From: Paenibacillus alkaliterrae
GTDB lineage: Bacteria > Bacillota > Bacilli > Paenibacillales > Paenibacillaceae
Direction of reading: 5' to 3'
NCBI RefSeq assembly: GCF_021532375.1
Contig: NZ_JAKGAP010000007.1
Span: forward strand, 124,001 to 188,000
Length of the DNA stretch: 64,000 bases
Both the position numbers and the translations under genes were made by a program. Of this stretch, positions 41,485-50,903 are shown one piece after another; the stretch's first letter is position 1; each line of letters opens with the position of its first letter. The notes below the pieces were generated by a model, which ran no database searches, was not told the DNA's origin, and worked only from the letters and a program-made list of their open reading frames with translations.

Positions 41485-42271
41485 AATTGTAGCAACTAAG
41501 CAATCGGAGGTTGAGGCACTGTCCACGCGCTTTCAGCTCGCCGAGGCAGAGAATCAAATTTCGAAACTGGAGGCTTGCCGGGGCTTCGAGCATGCGTTAA
41601 CGGCTTCAGGCCGCAACCGCAGCATGGGGCTAATTGCCGAGGTGAAGAAAGCATCGCCTTCAAAAGGTCTAATCCGTCCGGATTTCGAACCAACAACGCT
41701 AGCCGCGGCTTATGAAGCTGCAGGAGCGGACTGTATTTCAGTACTAACGGACCGTGACTACTTTCAAGGTTCAAATGAGTTTCTAAGGGCAGTGCGCGAT
41801 ACCGTTAAAGTTCCGCTGCTGCGGAAGGATTTTACGATTGACCATCGTCAAATTTATGAGGCTCGTTTAATCGGTGCGGATGCGATCTTGCTCATTGCGG
41901 CCATTTTAACGCCGTCCCAACTTGGCGAATTCCATGATCTTGCGAAATCGATCGGGATGGATGTTCTCGTAGAGGTTCATAACCAGGAGGAACTGGAGGG
42001 CGTACTAGAGCTGAACAAAGCAACGCTGATCGGCATTAATAATCGCGATTTGAAATCATTCGTTACGGATTTGAAAACGACTGAGACGCTTATCGGATTC
42101 ATGCCGGGTAACGTTACGGTAATAAGTGAAAGCGGCATCGCTGGTAAGCCGGATATGGAATACTTGCAATCGATTGGCGCCCATGGTGTGTTGATTGGCG
42201 AGCATTTCATGCGCCATGACGATGTGGGTCAAGCGGTTAACGACTTAATGGACGCGGTGAATGTTCGATGA
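41471..42271 (+). CDS. trpC: Indole-3-glycerol phosphate synthase
   Basis: This 266-residue TIM-barrel enzyme has GLIAEVKKASPSKGLI (catalytic Lys), LRKDFTIDHRQIYEAR, IGINNRDLKSF and ISESGI. ATG 41471 lies inside the end of trpD, with GGACAGGAG upstream. Confidence 0.97.
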   Translation: MFLDKIVATKQSEVEALSTRFQLAEAENQISKLEACRGFEHALTASGRNRSMGLIAEVKKASPSKGLIRPDFEPTTLAAAYEAAGADCISVLTDRDYFQGSNEFLRAVRDTVKVPLLRKDFTIDHRQIYEARLIGADAILLIAAILTPSQLGEFHDLAKSIGMDVLVEVHNQEELEGVLELNKATLIGINNRDLKSFVTDLKTTETLIGFMPGNVTVISESGIAGKPDMEYLQSIGAHGVLIGEHFMRHDDVGQAVNDLMDAVNVR

Positions 42272-42945
42272 GTCAGCAGCCGCGTATCAAAATATGCGGA
42301 CTAAGGGATGTCCCGACAATCGAAGCGATGGACGATTTGCCGATTCATGAAATCGGCTTTGTATTCGCGCCAAGCAAGCGTCAGGTAGATCCGGCAACAG
42401 CCGTCCGGTTGATAAAAGCCGTACATCGCTTAAAGGCATCTGGCGGCGAGCGGCCGCGCACCGTAGGCGTATTCGTCAACGATAGCATGGATCATTTAAA
42501 GGCTGTCGTAGCTGAAGCTCCGCTTGATGTCGTGCAATTGCACGGTGATGAAACGGCTGAATTTTGCAGCGCGGTACGTGAGACGCTCCATGTGCAAGTA
42601 TGGAAGGTCTTCTCCATCAAAAGTGAGTCTGCGCTAAGTAGTCCGCGATCAGCGATGGAACGATTGATCCCGTATAAAGGGAAGGTTGATGCTGTGCTTA
42701 TTGACGCGCCTGGCGGCGGCACTGGCCAAACGTTCAATTGGGAAGCGATCAAAGATTATGAACAGGCTGCCGATCATCTTGAAATGACGTTATATGTGGC
42801 TGGCGGGCTGCATGAGGGTAACGTTCAGGAGCTGCTCAGGACGTATTCACCGGGCGGAATTGACGTGTCCAGCGGAGTAGAGACGGATGGGCGGAAAGAT
42901 ATAGACAAAATCCGATTATTTGTGAGAAAGGTGTTGGAAGCATGA
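42268..42945 (+). CDS. trpF: Phosphoribosylanthranilate isomerase
   Basis: This 225-residue TIM-barrel enzyme shows KICGLRD (catalytic Cys), [15 protein letters not shown] and a late Asp in [13 protein letters not shown]. It overlaps trpC and trpB by 4 bp each (ATGA). It is separate from trpC, not fused. Confidence 0.96.
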   Translation: MSQQPRIKICGLRDVPTIEAMDDLPIHEIGFVFAPSKRQVDPATAVRLIKAVHRLKASGGERPRTVGVFVNDSMDHLKAVVAEAPLDVVQLHGDETAEFCSAVRETLHVQVWKVFSIKSESALSSPRSAMERLIPYKGKVDAVLIDAPGGGTGQTFNWEAIKDYEQAADHLEMTLYVAGGLHEGNVQELLRTYSPGGIDVSSGVETDGRKDIDKIRLFVRKVLEA

Positions 42946-44147
42946 CGCAAGTACCTGATCAGAATGGCCGTTTCGGCAAGTTCGGCGGACGTTATGTGCC
43001 GGAGACGTTAATGAATGCTTTGTTAGAATTAGAGGAGGCGTACCTCCATTATTCGAAGGACCAGCAGTTTAAAGACGAAGTTCGTTATTTATTGCATAAA
43101 TATTCAGGCAGACCGACCTCGCTTTATTATGCAGAGAGATTGAGTGAGCAGCTGGGCGGAGCCAAAGTATACTTAAAGCGCGAGGACCTGAACCATACGG
43201 GAGCACACAAAATAAACAACACCATTGGCCAAGGCGTGCTTGCCAAGCGTATGGGGAAATCGAAGATTATCGCGGAAACCGGCGCAGGCCAGCACGGCGT
43301 TGCATCCGCGACGATCGCTGCATTGCTTGGACTTGAGTGCAAGGTTTTTATGGGCGAAGAGGATATGAAGCGGCAGCAGCTTAACGTATTCCGTATGCAG
43401 TTGCTGGGCTCCGAGGTCGTGCCCGTGTTGTCGGGGACGCGTACGCTTAAGGACGCCTGCAATGAAACGCTGCGTTACTGGGTGAGCCATGTGGAAGACA
43501 CGTATTATATCTTGGGCTCTGTCACCGGTCCGCATCCTTATCCGATGATGGTTCGCGACTTTCAAAGGATCATCGGGGACGAGGCGCGCCAGCAAATTTT
43601 GGCGGAGGAAGGCAGATTGCCTGATTACGTGGTTGCGGCAGTAGGCGGCGGAAGCAATGCGATGGGTATTTTCTATCCATTCGTTCAAGATGAGAGTGTG
43701 CGGTTGCTCGGAGTTGAAGCTGCTGGACGCGGCGTCGATACAACCTTGCATGCGGCGACGATGACCAAAGGCCGCCATGGCGTCTTCCAAGGCTCTATGA
43801 GCTATGTATTGCAGGACGAGCACGGCCAGGTTCAGCCGGCCCATTCGATTTCTGCAGGTCTTGATTATCCGGGTATCGGGCCGGAACATGCTTATCTGAA
43901 GGATTCCGGACGCGCGGAATACGTTCCTGTAACCGATGCTGAGGCTTTGGAAGCTTTGCAGCTATTATCGCGCACGGAAGGGATTATTCCTGCGCTGGAG
44001 TCCGCTCACGCGATCGCCCAAACGATCAAGCTCGCTCCGACGCTTGACAAGGACAAGATAGTAGTCGTGAGCTTGTCCGGCCGCGGAGATAAAGACGTAG
44101 AAGCGATTATGAGCTATTTGGGAGGCAATACGAATGAATCTCATTGA
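42942..44147 (+). CDS. trpB: Tryptophan synthase beta chain
   Basis: This 401-residue PLP enzyme joins indole and serine to make Trp. The PLP lysine is in HTGAHKINN, and the phosphate loop in [23 protein letters not shown] at the N-terminus is typical of TrpB type 1. It overlaps trpF by 4 bp and trpA by 14 bp. Serine comes from the SerA pathway (4696). Confidence 0.98.
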   Translation: MTQVPDQNGRFGKFGGRYVPETLMNALLELEEAYLHYSKDQQFKDEVRYLLHKYSGRPTSLYYAERLSEQLGGAKVYLKREDLNHTGAHKINNTIGQGVLAKRMGKSKIIAETGAGQHGVASATIAALLGLECKVFMGEEDMKRQQLNVFRMQLLGSEVVPVLSGTRTLKDACNETLRYWVSHVEDTYYILGSVTGPHPYPMMVRDFQRIIGDEARQQILAEEGRLPDYVVAAVGGGSNAMGIFYPFVQDESVRLLGVEAAGRGVDTTLHAATMTKGRHGVFQGSMSYVLQDEHGQVQPAHSISAGLDYPGIGPEHAYLKDSGRAEYVPVTDAEALEALQLLSRTEGIIPALESAHAIAQTIKLAPTLDKDKIVVVSLSGRGDKDVEAIMSYLGGNTNESH

Positions 44148-44940
44148 TACAGCATTCGCAAGCTTGAAGGCAGAAGGTCGTACAGCGCTCATTCCTTTCT
44201 TGACGATGGGCGACCCCGATCTAAAGACGTCCGTAGATATTATTAAGACGCTGGAGCTGGCCGGCGCGGATATGATTGAGTTAGGCGTCCCGTATTCCGA
44301 TCCGCTTGCGGACGGTCCCGTTATTCAACGGGCTTCCGAGCGTGCGTTAACGAACAGCATCACGCTTAAGGATTGTATTCATGTTGCAGAGAAAGCACGC
44401 GAGGCTGGAGTGAATATACCATTTATATTATTTACTTATTATAATCCTGTGTTCCAATTCGGCTTAGACGCTTTCTTCGAGCTTGTTCAAAGCAAGGGAA
44501 TTAGCGGCCTGATCATTCCCGATCTTCCGATCGAAGAGGATGAAGAGGTTAGACAGCTTGCGGAAGCGGTGAATGTGCATCTCATTCCTCTTGTCGCCCC
44601 TACTTCGAAGGATCGTGTCGTTCGTATTTCTCGAAAAGCGAAGGGCTTCGTGTATTGCGTCTCTTCGCTTGGCGTAACCGGAGAAAGAGCGGATTTTCAT
44701 ACGAGCATAAACGAATTTCTTGCGACCGTGCGGGAAGCGACTGATTTGCCGATCGCGGTTGGCTTTGGCATTTCGAGCCGAGAGCAGGTGGAGCGCTTTG
44801 AGAAGCAATGCGACGGCGTAATCGTGGGAAGTGCGATTGTGCGGACCATTGAGGACGCGATCCCCTTGCTGCAGGATGAAAGCAAGCGTGAAGCGGGCCT
44901 TAAACAAATCAGCGATTTCGTTGCGAAGCTTAAAGGGTAA
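44134..44940 (+). CDS. trpA: Tryptophan synthase alpha chain
   Basis: This 268-residue TIM-barrel subunit releases indole for TrpB. The catalytic Glu and Asp are in [19 protein letters not shown], and SSLGVTGER and VGFGI complete the active site. It ends the overlapping trp genes; hisC follows after 80 bp. Confidence 0.97.
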   Translation: MNLIDTAFASLKAEGRTALIPFLTMGDPDLKTSVDIIKTLELAGADMIELGVPYSDPLADGPVIQRASERALTNSITLKDCIHVAEKAREAGVNIPFILFTYYNPVFQFGLDAFFELVQSKGISGLIIPDLPIEEDEEVRQLAEAVNVHLIPLVAPTSKDRVVRISRKAKGFVYCVSSLGVTGERADFHTSINEFLATVREATDLPIAVGFGISSREQVERFEKQCDGVIVGSAIVRTIEDAIPLLQDESKREAGLKQISDFVAKLKG

Positions 44941-45020
44941 GATTGATCTACCGCAAACAGATATGAGACAATGTATGACAAGCAATAAGACCAGTTTATT
45001 ATAAAAGAGGTGAACGGCCC

Positions 45021-46118
45021 ATGCAGCCCAAAAGTAATATCGTCCATCTTCCTGTCTACCAGCCGGGTAAGCCGGTTGAAGACGTTAAGAGGGAGCTAGG
45101 ATTAACCGAAGTCATTAAGCTTGCATCCAACGAAAACCCGTTCGGATGCTCCGAGCAGGTGAAAGCCGCAGTTATCGAAGAATTAGGAAATTTCAATATT
45201 TATCCGGATGGCGCAAGCGTTGAGCTTACTGCAGCGCTGGCTGCGGAGCTTGGCGTCGATTCCGAACAAATTATTTTCGGAACGGGCTCCAGTGAGATCA
45301 TTTTGATGATCGCCAGGGCATTTCTCGTTCCGGGCGACGAAACGATTATGGCGGATGAAACCTTCCCCCAATATAAGCATAATGCAGAGATTGAGAACGC
45401 ACGCATCATTGAGGTTCCCTTGAAAGAAGGCAAGCATGATCTTCCCGCAATGCTGGCGAAAGTGAATAGCCGCACCAAAATCATTTGGATTTGCAACCCG
45501 AACAATCCTACGGGAACGATCGTGACGCTGTCGGAATTGTCGGCCTTCCTGAAGCAGGTGCCAAACGGCGTGCTTGTCGTATTGGATGAAGCCTACGGCG
45601 AATATATCGACGATCCTGATTTCCCGGACGGCGTGCAATTGCTTCGCGAGCACCGCAATCTCATCGTGCTGCGAACGTTCTCGAAAATTTATGGTTTGGC
45701 CGCTCTTCGTATCGGTTACGGCATCGGGCATCCGGATGTCATTCGATTTACGAATCAAGTTAGAGAGCCCTTTAACACGTCAAGAGCTGCTCAAGCTGCG
45801 GCAAAGGCCGCATTGGCAGACCATTCCTTCCTTACCTATTGCCGGGAGCAAAATAAACAAGGACTCCTTTATTTGAGCGAGCAATTTGATCGTTTGGGCT
45901 TAGCCTATTATCCTGCTTATGGAAACTTTATCATGGTTGACGTGAAACGACCGTCGCCAGAGGTGTTTGACGCCTTGCTCCGAAAAGGCATTATTTCGCG
46001 TTCGCGCTGGACTTATTATCCAAATCATATCCGAATTACGGTCGGCACGCGCGAGCAGAATGAAAAGTTTATTGCAGCTTTAGAGAATGTTTTGCAGGAA
46101 GCGGCGGTGCAGGGATAA
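45021..46118 (+). CDS. hisC: Histidinol-phosphate / aromatic aminotransferase
   Basis: This 365-residue class II PLP aminotransferase has LASNENPFG, CNPNNPTGT and PLP lysine in RTFSKIYGLAALRIGYG. In Bacillus the gene at this site serves both histidine synthesis and the last step of Tyr/Phe synthesis, which explains its place between trpA and tyrA. AAAGAGGTGAA precedes the ATG. Confidence 0.95.
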   Translation: MQPKSNIVHLPVYQPGKPVEDVKRELGLTEVIKLASNENPFGCSEQVKAAVIEELGNFNIYPDGASVELTAALAAELGVDSEQIIFGTGSSEIILMIARAFLVPGDETIMADETFPQYKHNAEIENARIIEVPLKEGKHDLPAMLAKVNSRTKIIWICNPNNPTGTIVTLSELSAFLKQVPNGVLVVLDEAYGEYIDDPDFPDGVQLLREHRNLIVLRTFSKIYGLAALRIGYGIGHPDVIRFTNQVREPFNTSRAAQAAAKAALADHSFLTYCREQNKQGLLYLSEQFDRLGLAYYPAYGNFIMVDVKRPSPEVFDALLRKGIISRSRWTYYPNHIRITVGTREQNEKFIAALENVLQEAAVQG

Positions 46119-46122
46119 CGTT

Positions 46123-47214
46123 ATGACAACAGTAGCGATTTTTGGAGTAGGCTTGATCGGAGGCTCTATCGCCCTTTGTTTAAAGGGAAAGCCGGGTATC
46201 ACGGTTATTGGGCATTCGAATCGTCCTTCTCAGGCAGAGAAATACTTGCAGCGGGGTGTAGTTGATTACGCAACGACATCCATGCAGGAGGCTGCAGAGC
46301 AAGCCGATTTTATTTTCATCTGCGTGCCTGTAGGTAATCTGGAGGAATACATTCTGAAGCTAAGCACCATCCATTTGAAGCCGGGTTGTATTATCACCGA
46401 TGCGGGAAGTACAAAAGCTTCCATCATGGCATGTGCAAGTAAACTTGATTTCGGAAGTGCCGTATTTATCGGCGGGCATCCGATGGCTGGATCGGAACGG
46501 TCGGGCGTTGAAGCAGCTTCTTCTTATCTTTATGAAAATGCTTTTTACGTGCTGACGCCCGATGAGAAAACGCCTGCTGAAGCGGTTGAACGATTGGTTC
46601 AGCTGTTAAGCCACACGAAGGCGAACATTGTACAAGTAGACGCGAAGGAGCATGATGAAATAGCGGGTGCTATTAGCCATCTGCCGCATATGATAGCTGT
46701 CTCGCTCGTTAATCAAGTGCGGGGCTACAGTGAGCAGAATGATTTGTATGAGTCGCTTGCAGCGGGCGGGTTCCGGGATATTACGCGGATTGCCTCGGGC
46801 GAGCCTAACGTATGGCGCGATATATTAATTAACAACAGGGCGGTTCTGCTTCCATTGCTTCAGGATTGGAGCAAGGAGACGAATAAGTTCGTCGAGATGC
46901 TGGAGCGCTCGGATGGGAAGGCGATTGCGGAAGCCTTTCGTCAGGCCGGACAATTTCGCAGCAGAATGCCGGAGCGTCGCAAAGGAATGATTCATTCCGC
47001 ATTCGAATGTTATGTGGACGTTCCCGATCATCCCGGTATTATAGGTAAAATAACAAGCGAGCTTGGCAATAGCCGAATTAACCTGAGTAACATTCAAGTA
47101 ATCGAGAGCAGGGAGGATGTGCCCGGCATTTTGAGACTGTCGTTCCGGACTCAGGATTATTTGGATCAAGCTATCGCTCTGCTGTCAGCTAACGGCTATG
47201 ACGTACACCTTTAG
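46123..47214 (+). CDS. tyrA: Prephenate dehydrogenase with ACT domain
   Basis: This 363-residue enzyme oxidises prephenate to 4-hydroxyphenylpyruvate. A Rossmann start IFGVGLIGGSIAL is followed by IGGHPMAGSERSG and a C-terminal ACT domain (VDVPDHPGIIGKITSELG) that probably senses Tyr. ATG 46123 follows AGGGATAACG. In B. subtilis aroE (EPSP synthase) comes next; it is missing here. Confidence 0.95.
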   Translation: MTTVAIFGVGLIGGSIALCLKGKPGITVIGHSNRPSQAEKYLQRGVVDYATTSMQEAAEQADFIFICVPVGNLEEYILKLSTIHLKPGCIITDAGSTKASIMACASKLDFGSAVFIGGHPMAGSERSGVEAASSYLYENAFYVLTPDEKTPAEAVERLVQLLSHTKANIVQVDAKEHDEIAGAISHLPHMIAVSLVNQVRGYSEQNDLYESLAAGGFRDITRIASGEPNVWRDILINNRAVLLPLLQDWSKETNKFVEMLERSDGKAIAEAFRQAGQFRSRMPERRKGMIHSAFECYVDVPDHPGIIGKITSELGNSRINLSNIQVIESREDVPGILRLSFRTQDYLDQAIALLSANGYDVHL

Positions 47215-47262
47215 GGCTGTGCGTCCTTTTTCTTATTTGCTTAATAAAAATGAAAACGCTTA

Positions 47263-47291
47263 TTGACAACTTGGAAGCGTATACATATAAT
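47263..47291 (+). promoter_or_regulatory. Perfect consensus sigma-A promoter
   Basis: TTGACA and TATAAT are separated by exactly 17 nt. It is the strongest-looking promoter in the window, yet the only thing downstream before a terminator is about 75 nt of non-coding sequence. Confidence 0.9.
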
Positions 47292-47297
47292 AAAGGT

Positions 47298-47374
47298 ACA
47301 GTATGGTTTCTCTCCACTCCTATCCAAATCCTTCGCACTTTGTGCGGACCACCTTTATAGGTGGTTTTTTTTTT
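47298..47374 (+). ncRNA. Candidate small RNA (or short attenuated leader)
   Basis: Predicted transcript of about 75 nt from the consensus promoter at 47263-47291 to a terminator. It has a pyrimidine-rich single-stranded 5' part (with CTCTCCACTCCT), a small hairpin (CGCAC/GTGCG) and the terminator hairpin ACCACC/GGTGGT with a run of ten T (47348-47374). No plausible ribosome site and closed ORF are inside. The remaining sequence to 47581 shows nothing clear. Confidence 0.6.
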
Positions 47375-47581
47375 GCCCATTTTCTTCTTTTCATTTGTAA
47401 AATTATTGAATTTCATCCTTTTGTCGAAAGAAGCAGGAATTTGGTCTTGGAACTCGAATTATATGTATACTCGTATTTTTTGAATTTTTTATGATAAAGA
47501 CCGCAACTTTTCGTTCACGGGTCGGTACAATGTTACAGAACGGTCCGGGAATAATCCGCAGGTGGAGGAGGTTCGCCTGTC

Positions 47582-48178
47582 ATGACTGATTCCCAATTAA
47601 TACGTGAGATCAAGGATGGCAATGTCGAGCTCTACTCCGAGCTTATGCGGCGCTATCAACGGAAAATATTGGCATTCATTTATCACATGCTTAAGAGCGC
47701 TAAACTTGAGCTGTTAGCCGAGGATTTGTGCTCGGAAACCTTTTATAAAGCTTACCGCAGCCTCCACTCGTTCCGCGAAGTGGATGCTTCTTTTTCGACC
47801 TGGTTATATACGATTGCGCGCAATACCGTTCTAAGCGAGCTTCGCAAGCAGAAATCTGCGCATATGTCGCTTGATGACTCGGGATTCGAGCCGGTTGCCG
47901 CGCTCGATGCGGCACCGGAGCAGCATGTGCTTCGGAATGAGCGGATGGCAATGGTTCGGGAAGCCATAAATAATTTGCCTGAGAAGCAGCGCTCGGCACT
48001 TATTCTTCGGGAATATGACCAATTAGACTATCAAGAAATCGCTAATATTTTAGGACAAACGGTCAGTTCCGTAAAATCACTGCTTTTCCGGGCGAGAGCA
48101 AGCGTTAAGGCGCAGCTGGAGCCGTATTTCGGACAATCGCCGTTGATGGAAGAATTCGAAGGGATGAATACGAGATGA
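47582..48178 (+). CDS. ECF-type RNA polymerase sigma factor
   Basis: This 198-residue sigma-70 family protein consists of regions 2 (YQRKILAFIYHML, SETFYKAYRSLHSF, STWLYTIARN) and 4 (LPEKQRSALILREYDQLDYQEIANILG..SVKSLLFRAR). GGTGGAGGAGG is a strong ribosome site. The start of the anti-sigma gene overlaps its end by 4 bp. Its regulon is unknown. No ECF-type autoregulatory promoter was recognised. Confidence 0.93.
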   Translation: MTDSQLIREIKDGNVELYSELMRRYQRKILAFIYHMLKSAKLELLAEDLCSETFYKAYRSLHSFREVDASFSTWLYTIARNTVLSELRKQKSAHMSLDDSGFEPVAALDAAPEQHVLRNERMAMVREAINNLPEKQRSALILREYDQLDYQEIANILGQTVSSVKSLLFRARASVKAQLEPYFGQSPLMEEFEGMNTR

Positions 48179-48780
48179 ATTGCAACGATGCACAAGAAAG
48201 ATTCGGCGAATATTGGGATTTATCTGAACAGGACGATGATCGTAAGGCTATAGATCGACATCTGCTTGAATGCAACTCTTGTAAGGAACAATTTCGACTC
48301 TGGGAGGAAAGCGAGGATATGATTCGCTTCCTGTCGGAGGAAGACGAATTGATCGGACCTACGGAGCATGTAAATCGCAATGTGATGGAGCGCATTTATG
48401 CGGAAGAGTCCTGGCTAATGCCGATCCCCCATAAGAGCTATCAATTCAGCAAATCATTCCGCCGCAATTTCGCACTCATCGTTGCCGCATGTATGGCGAT
48501 GTTTGCCTGCGCTTTTTTCGTATTCGTGTTCGATAACGAGGAAGGCGCATCGCAGGCGCAGGTTGCCGAGCTGTCAGGATTAATGGATACGGCGAACGTA
48601 TCGGGAGATGGACTTGTCATTACTGCAGGCATTTTTGCGGAAGTTCCGGTTGCGAGCATTAGCGATCCTTTCGTACTGAAGGTAGTGCCGGCTTTTCCGC
48701 AATACTATGTGGCGCTATCTTTACTTGGCATCATTATGACATTGCTCATTTTGAACTGGTTGTCCAGGACGCGCAGCTAA
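48175..48780 (+). CDS. Anti-sigma factor with zinc-finger (ZAS) domain
   Basis: This 201-residue protein has an N-terminal zinc-binding anti-sigma domain (C3, H29, C33, C36; motif RHLLECNSC), a membrane helix near residues 97-122, an outside segment and a second membrane helix near the C-terminus. It should hold the ECF sigma factor at the membrane until released. PrsW (11978) is a candidate site-1 protease, by analogy to RsiW. Confidence 0.9.
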   Translation: MNCNDAQERFGEYWDLSEQDDDRKAIDRHLLECNSCKEQFRLWEESEDMIRFLSEEDELIGPTEHVNRNVMERIYAEESWLMPIPHKSYQFSKSFRRNFALIVAACMAMFACAFFVFVFDNEEGASQAQVAELSGLMDTANVSGDGLVITAGIFAEVPVASISDPFVLKVVPAFPQYYVALSLLGIIMTLLILNWLSRTRS

Positions 48781-48795
48781 TGGACTTATCTACTG

Positions 48796-48818
48796 AAGCT
48801 CCTGAGGGAGCTTTTGCT
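48796..48818 (+). terminator. Weak terminator after the anti-sigma gene
   Basis: AAGCTCC pairs with GGAGCTT around a 4-nt loop, followed by TTGCTG. The tail is poor in T. Confidence 0.5.
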
Positions 48819-48834
48819 GTTTATAGAGAAGGAG

Positions 48835-49425
48835 ATGAGAAGACGTTTGATTATCGGATTGGTGCGTCATGGGAAGACGGATTGGAACGCCGAAGGTAAA
48901 ATACAAGGTCAGACCGATATTCCGTTGAATGCGGAAGGGTTAAGACAAGCTGAAGCGCTTTCGGAGCGTTTAAGCAGGGAGAAGCGCATATGGGACGCCG
49001 TAGTATCGAGCGATTTGCAGCGTGCGCAATCGACCGCCCGCATTATTGCTGAGAAACTAGCCATCCCTCTGCTTGAAGGCGATCCGCGCTTGCGTGAAAG
49101 ATATTTCGGAGAGGTTGAGGGAACGAAGGAGCTGGAGCGCCATACGCGTTGGGGCAAGGATTGGCGTCAAGTCGCCAATGGCATAGAGCCTGATGAGGCC
49201 GTGCGGACTCGCGGGCTTAATGCCATTAAACAGTGGCAATCCGAGCATCCGAATCGCAAACTTCTCGTCGTGTCGCACGGCAGCTTTCTGGCGCAAATCA
49301 TTTCGGAGCTGTGCGCGGAGCTGGAGGATCAGCATTTGAATAATCTCTCCTACTCCATATTAGAGCTTCGCGGCGAGAAATGGTATCCGCAGCTTTATAA
49401 TTGCACGATTCATTTAGATCTTTAG
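48835..49425 (+). CDS. Histidine phosphatase family protein
   Basis: This 196-residue phosphoglycerate-mutase-like protein has the catalytic RHGKTDWN near residue 11 and a second His in VVSHGSFL, with ERYFGEVEG between them. Substrate unknown; such genes range from sugar phosphatases to cobalamin enzymes. The start is uncertain: GAGAAGGAG abuts ATG 48835, so a later TTG (48847) could be used. It may be part of the sigma factor operon or separate. Confidence 0.85.
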   Translation: MRRRLIIGLVRHGKTDWNAEGKIQGQTDIPLNAEGLRQAEALSERLSREKRIWDAVVSSDLQRAQSTARIIAEKLAIPLLEGDPRLRERYFGEVEGTKELERHTRWGKDWRQVANGIEPDEAVRTRGLNAIKQWQSEHPNRKLLVVSHGSFLAQIISELCAELEDQHLNNLSYSILELRGEKWYPQLYNCTIHLDL

Positions 49426-49439
49426 CAAAGAGCTTATGC

Positions 49440-49480
49440 AAGAGGCCTTCTCCCGAACATAGGAGAGGGTCTCTTTTATT
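49440..49480 (+). terminator. Terminator after the phosphatase gene
   Basis: AAGAGGCCTTCTCC pairs with GGAGAGGGTCTCTT (with one mismatch and G-U) and is followed by TTATTT. Confidence 0.8.
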
Positions 49481-49627
49481 TATATAAACTCGTTTTTCGA
49501 TCACGGTTATAAAATAAATCATATTTTCCCATAATGGTACTAACTAACGCTGATCCATCGCACAATTTACTTACGAAGCGAGTCCTGCTTACTTTTAAAG
49601 GCGGGAATTCACAGAAAGGAGAGAGTT

Positions 49628-50803
49628 ATGAATTTATCGGATATGCTAGGATATGCAGATATACAGCAGCTTAGCAGAATTGCAGACGTTTACCGATGCG
49701 AGTGCAATGGGCACTCCAAAAACGATTTGATTCAATCCATTCTCTCCACCGTAAGTCGAAAAGATGTCTTTGAGGCGCAAATAAGCAGCATGAAGCTGGA
49801 GGATTTACGTTTTCTAAACTCATTGCTGTTCGAAGCGCGCAGCTCCTACAGCTTGGAGGATTTGATCGCACGCGTCCAGCTAAGCAGATTTGGAGAAGAG
49901 TCTGCTAAAGTGGAGGTTGAGCCGCCTAAGAAATCAAAACGAAGCAAAAAAAATGCGGAGACCGATAATAAACCGCTCAGTCCGAGAGAAATGATCGCTA
50001 ATTTCAAGCATCGGGGCTGGCTGTTCAACGGTTTTAGCGGTCCAAGCCGGTATCTGTTTCAGGTTCCGAACGACTTGAAGACCCGCTTTCGCGAAACGCT
50101 GGCAAAGAGGTTTGCCGCAGAGCTGCAATATACGGACGAGCCGCCCGTATACCGCGATGAGCAATTGCTGATTCATGACGATGTCACGCAGTTTCTTCAT
50201 TACATTTACCACAATGAAGTGCAGCTCACTGCCGATGGCTCTATGTACAAAAGGTTTACGCTGCAGTTGCTTGACCGTTTCGGAGTGCAGGAGGAGCTGC
50301 CGGCCAAAGGCGCATGGCGTTTCGGCTACGGCAAGCATTTCAATCACTATCCAAACCGGTTTTCGTTCATCTACGATTATTGCTTCTCTAACCAATATAT
50401 AAACGAGAATCAAACCTCATTGACTTTATCAGCGGCGGGGGAGGAAAGGCTTGCGTCGAAGCCGGCCGGGGAAGCGGAACAGATCTATCGGTATTGGTTA
50501 AAGCTTTATAAAGGACCTGTCTCGAATTTGTTATCGCTTGTGCATTGGATGAGCGCTTTGGCCGAGCAATGGGTGACGGTTGAGTCGTTAAGAAAGGTGC
50601 TTGTCCCCTATATTAAGCCTTACTATTACGACGATGCCAATACAATTTTGGAGCAGAGAATCATGAGTATGATGGTTCATCTGGGTCTGCTTCGTCTAGG
50701 CGAGCATCCGCTGTTTGGAGCCGTAGTAAGAATGACAAAAGCAGGCAGAGCCATAATCTCGGGAGTTAGTTTGGACGAGCAAAAGCAGATGACCTTAAAG
50801 TAA
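49628..50803 (+). CDS. Unknown 391-aa protein, possibly helicase-associated type
   Basis: I do not firmly recognise this soluble protein. It has an N-terminal SAP-like helical part (residues 1-60), a Lys-rich linker (KKSKRSKKNAE, about 98-108), and a long C-terminal half rich in aromatics that looks like winged-helix repeats, resembling the helicase-associated (XPB N-terminal-like) proteins found without a helicase in some Gram-positives. It has no Walker motifs, so is not a helicase. AAAGGAGAG precedes the ATG. Possible nucleic-acid role. Confidence 0.7.
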   Translation: MNLSDMLGYADIQQLSRIADVYRCECNGHSKNDLIQSILSTVSRKDVFEAQISSMKLEDLRFLNSLLFEARSSYSLEDLIARVQLSRFGEESAKVEVEPPKKSKRSKKNAETDNKPLSPREMIANFKHRGWLFNGFSGPSRYLFQVPNDLKTRFRETLAKRFAAELQYTDEPPVYRDEQLLIHDDVTQFLHYIYHNEVQLTADGSMYKRFTLQLLDRFGVQEELPAKGAWRFGYGKHFNHYPNRFSFIYDYCFSNQYINENQTSLTLSAAGEERLASKPAGEAEQIYRYWLKLYKGPVSNLLSLVHWMSALAEQWVTVESLRKVLVPYIKPYYYDDANTILEQRIMSMMVHLGLLRLGEHPLFGAVVRMTKAGRAIISGVSLDEQKQMTLK

Positions 50804-50903
50804 TATTCTATTTCGCTCTTGGTACGGGCTGAAATATAAGCTAGAGTATAGGTATGACACTTGTACGTTCTTATATTTTATATCCAAAGGGAGCGAATGA
50901 AGG

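Noticed and set aside
47303-47494. 63-codon ORF in the tyrA-sigma gap
   Set aside because: It starts inside the predicted small RNA without a ribosome site and its middle (GGFFF) is the translated terminator.
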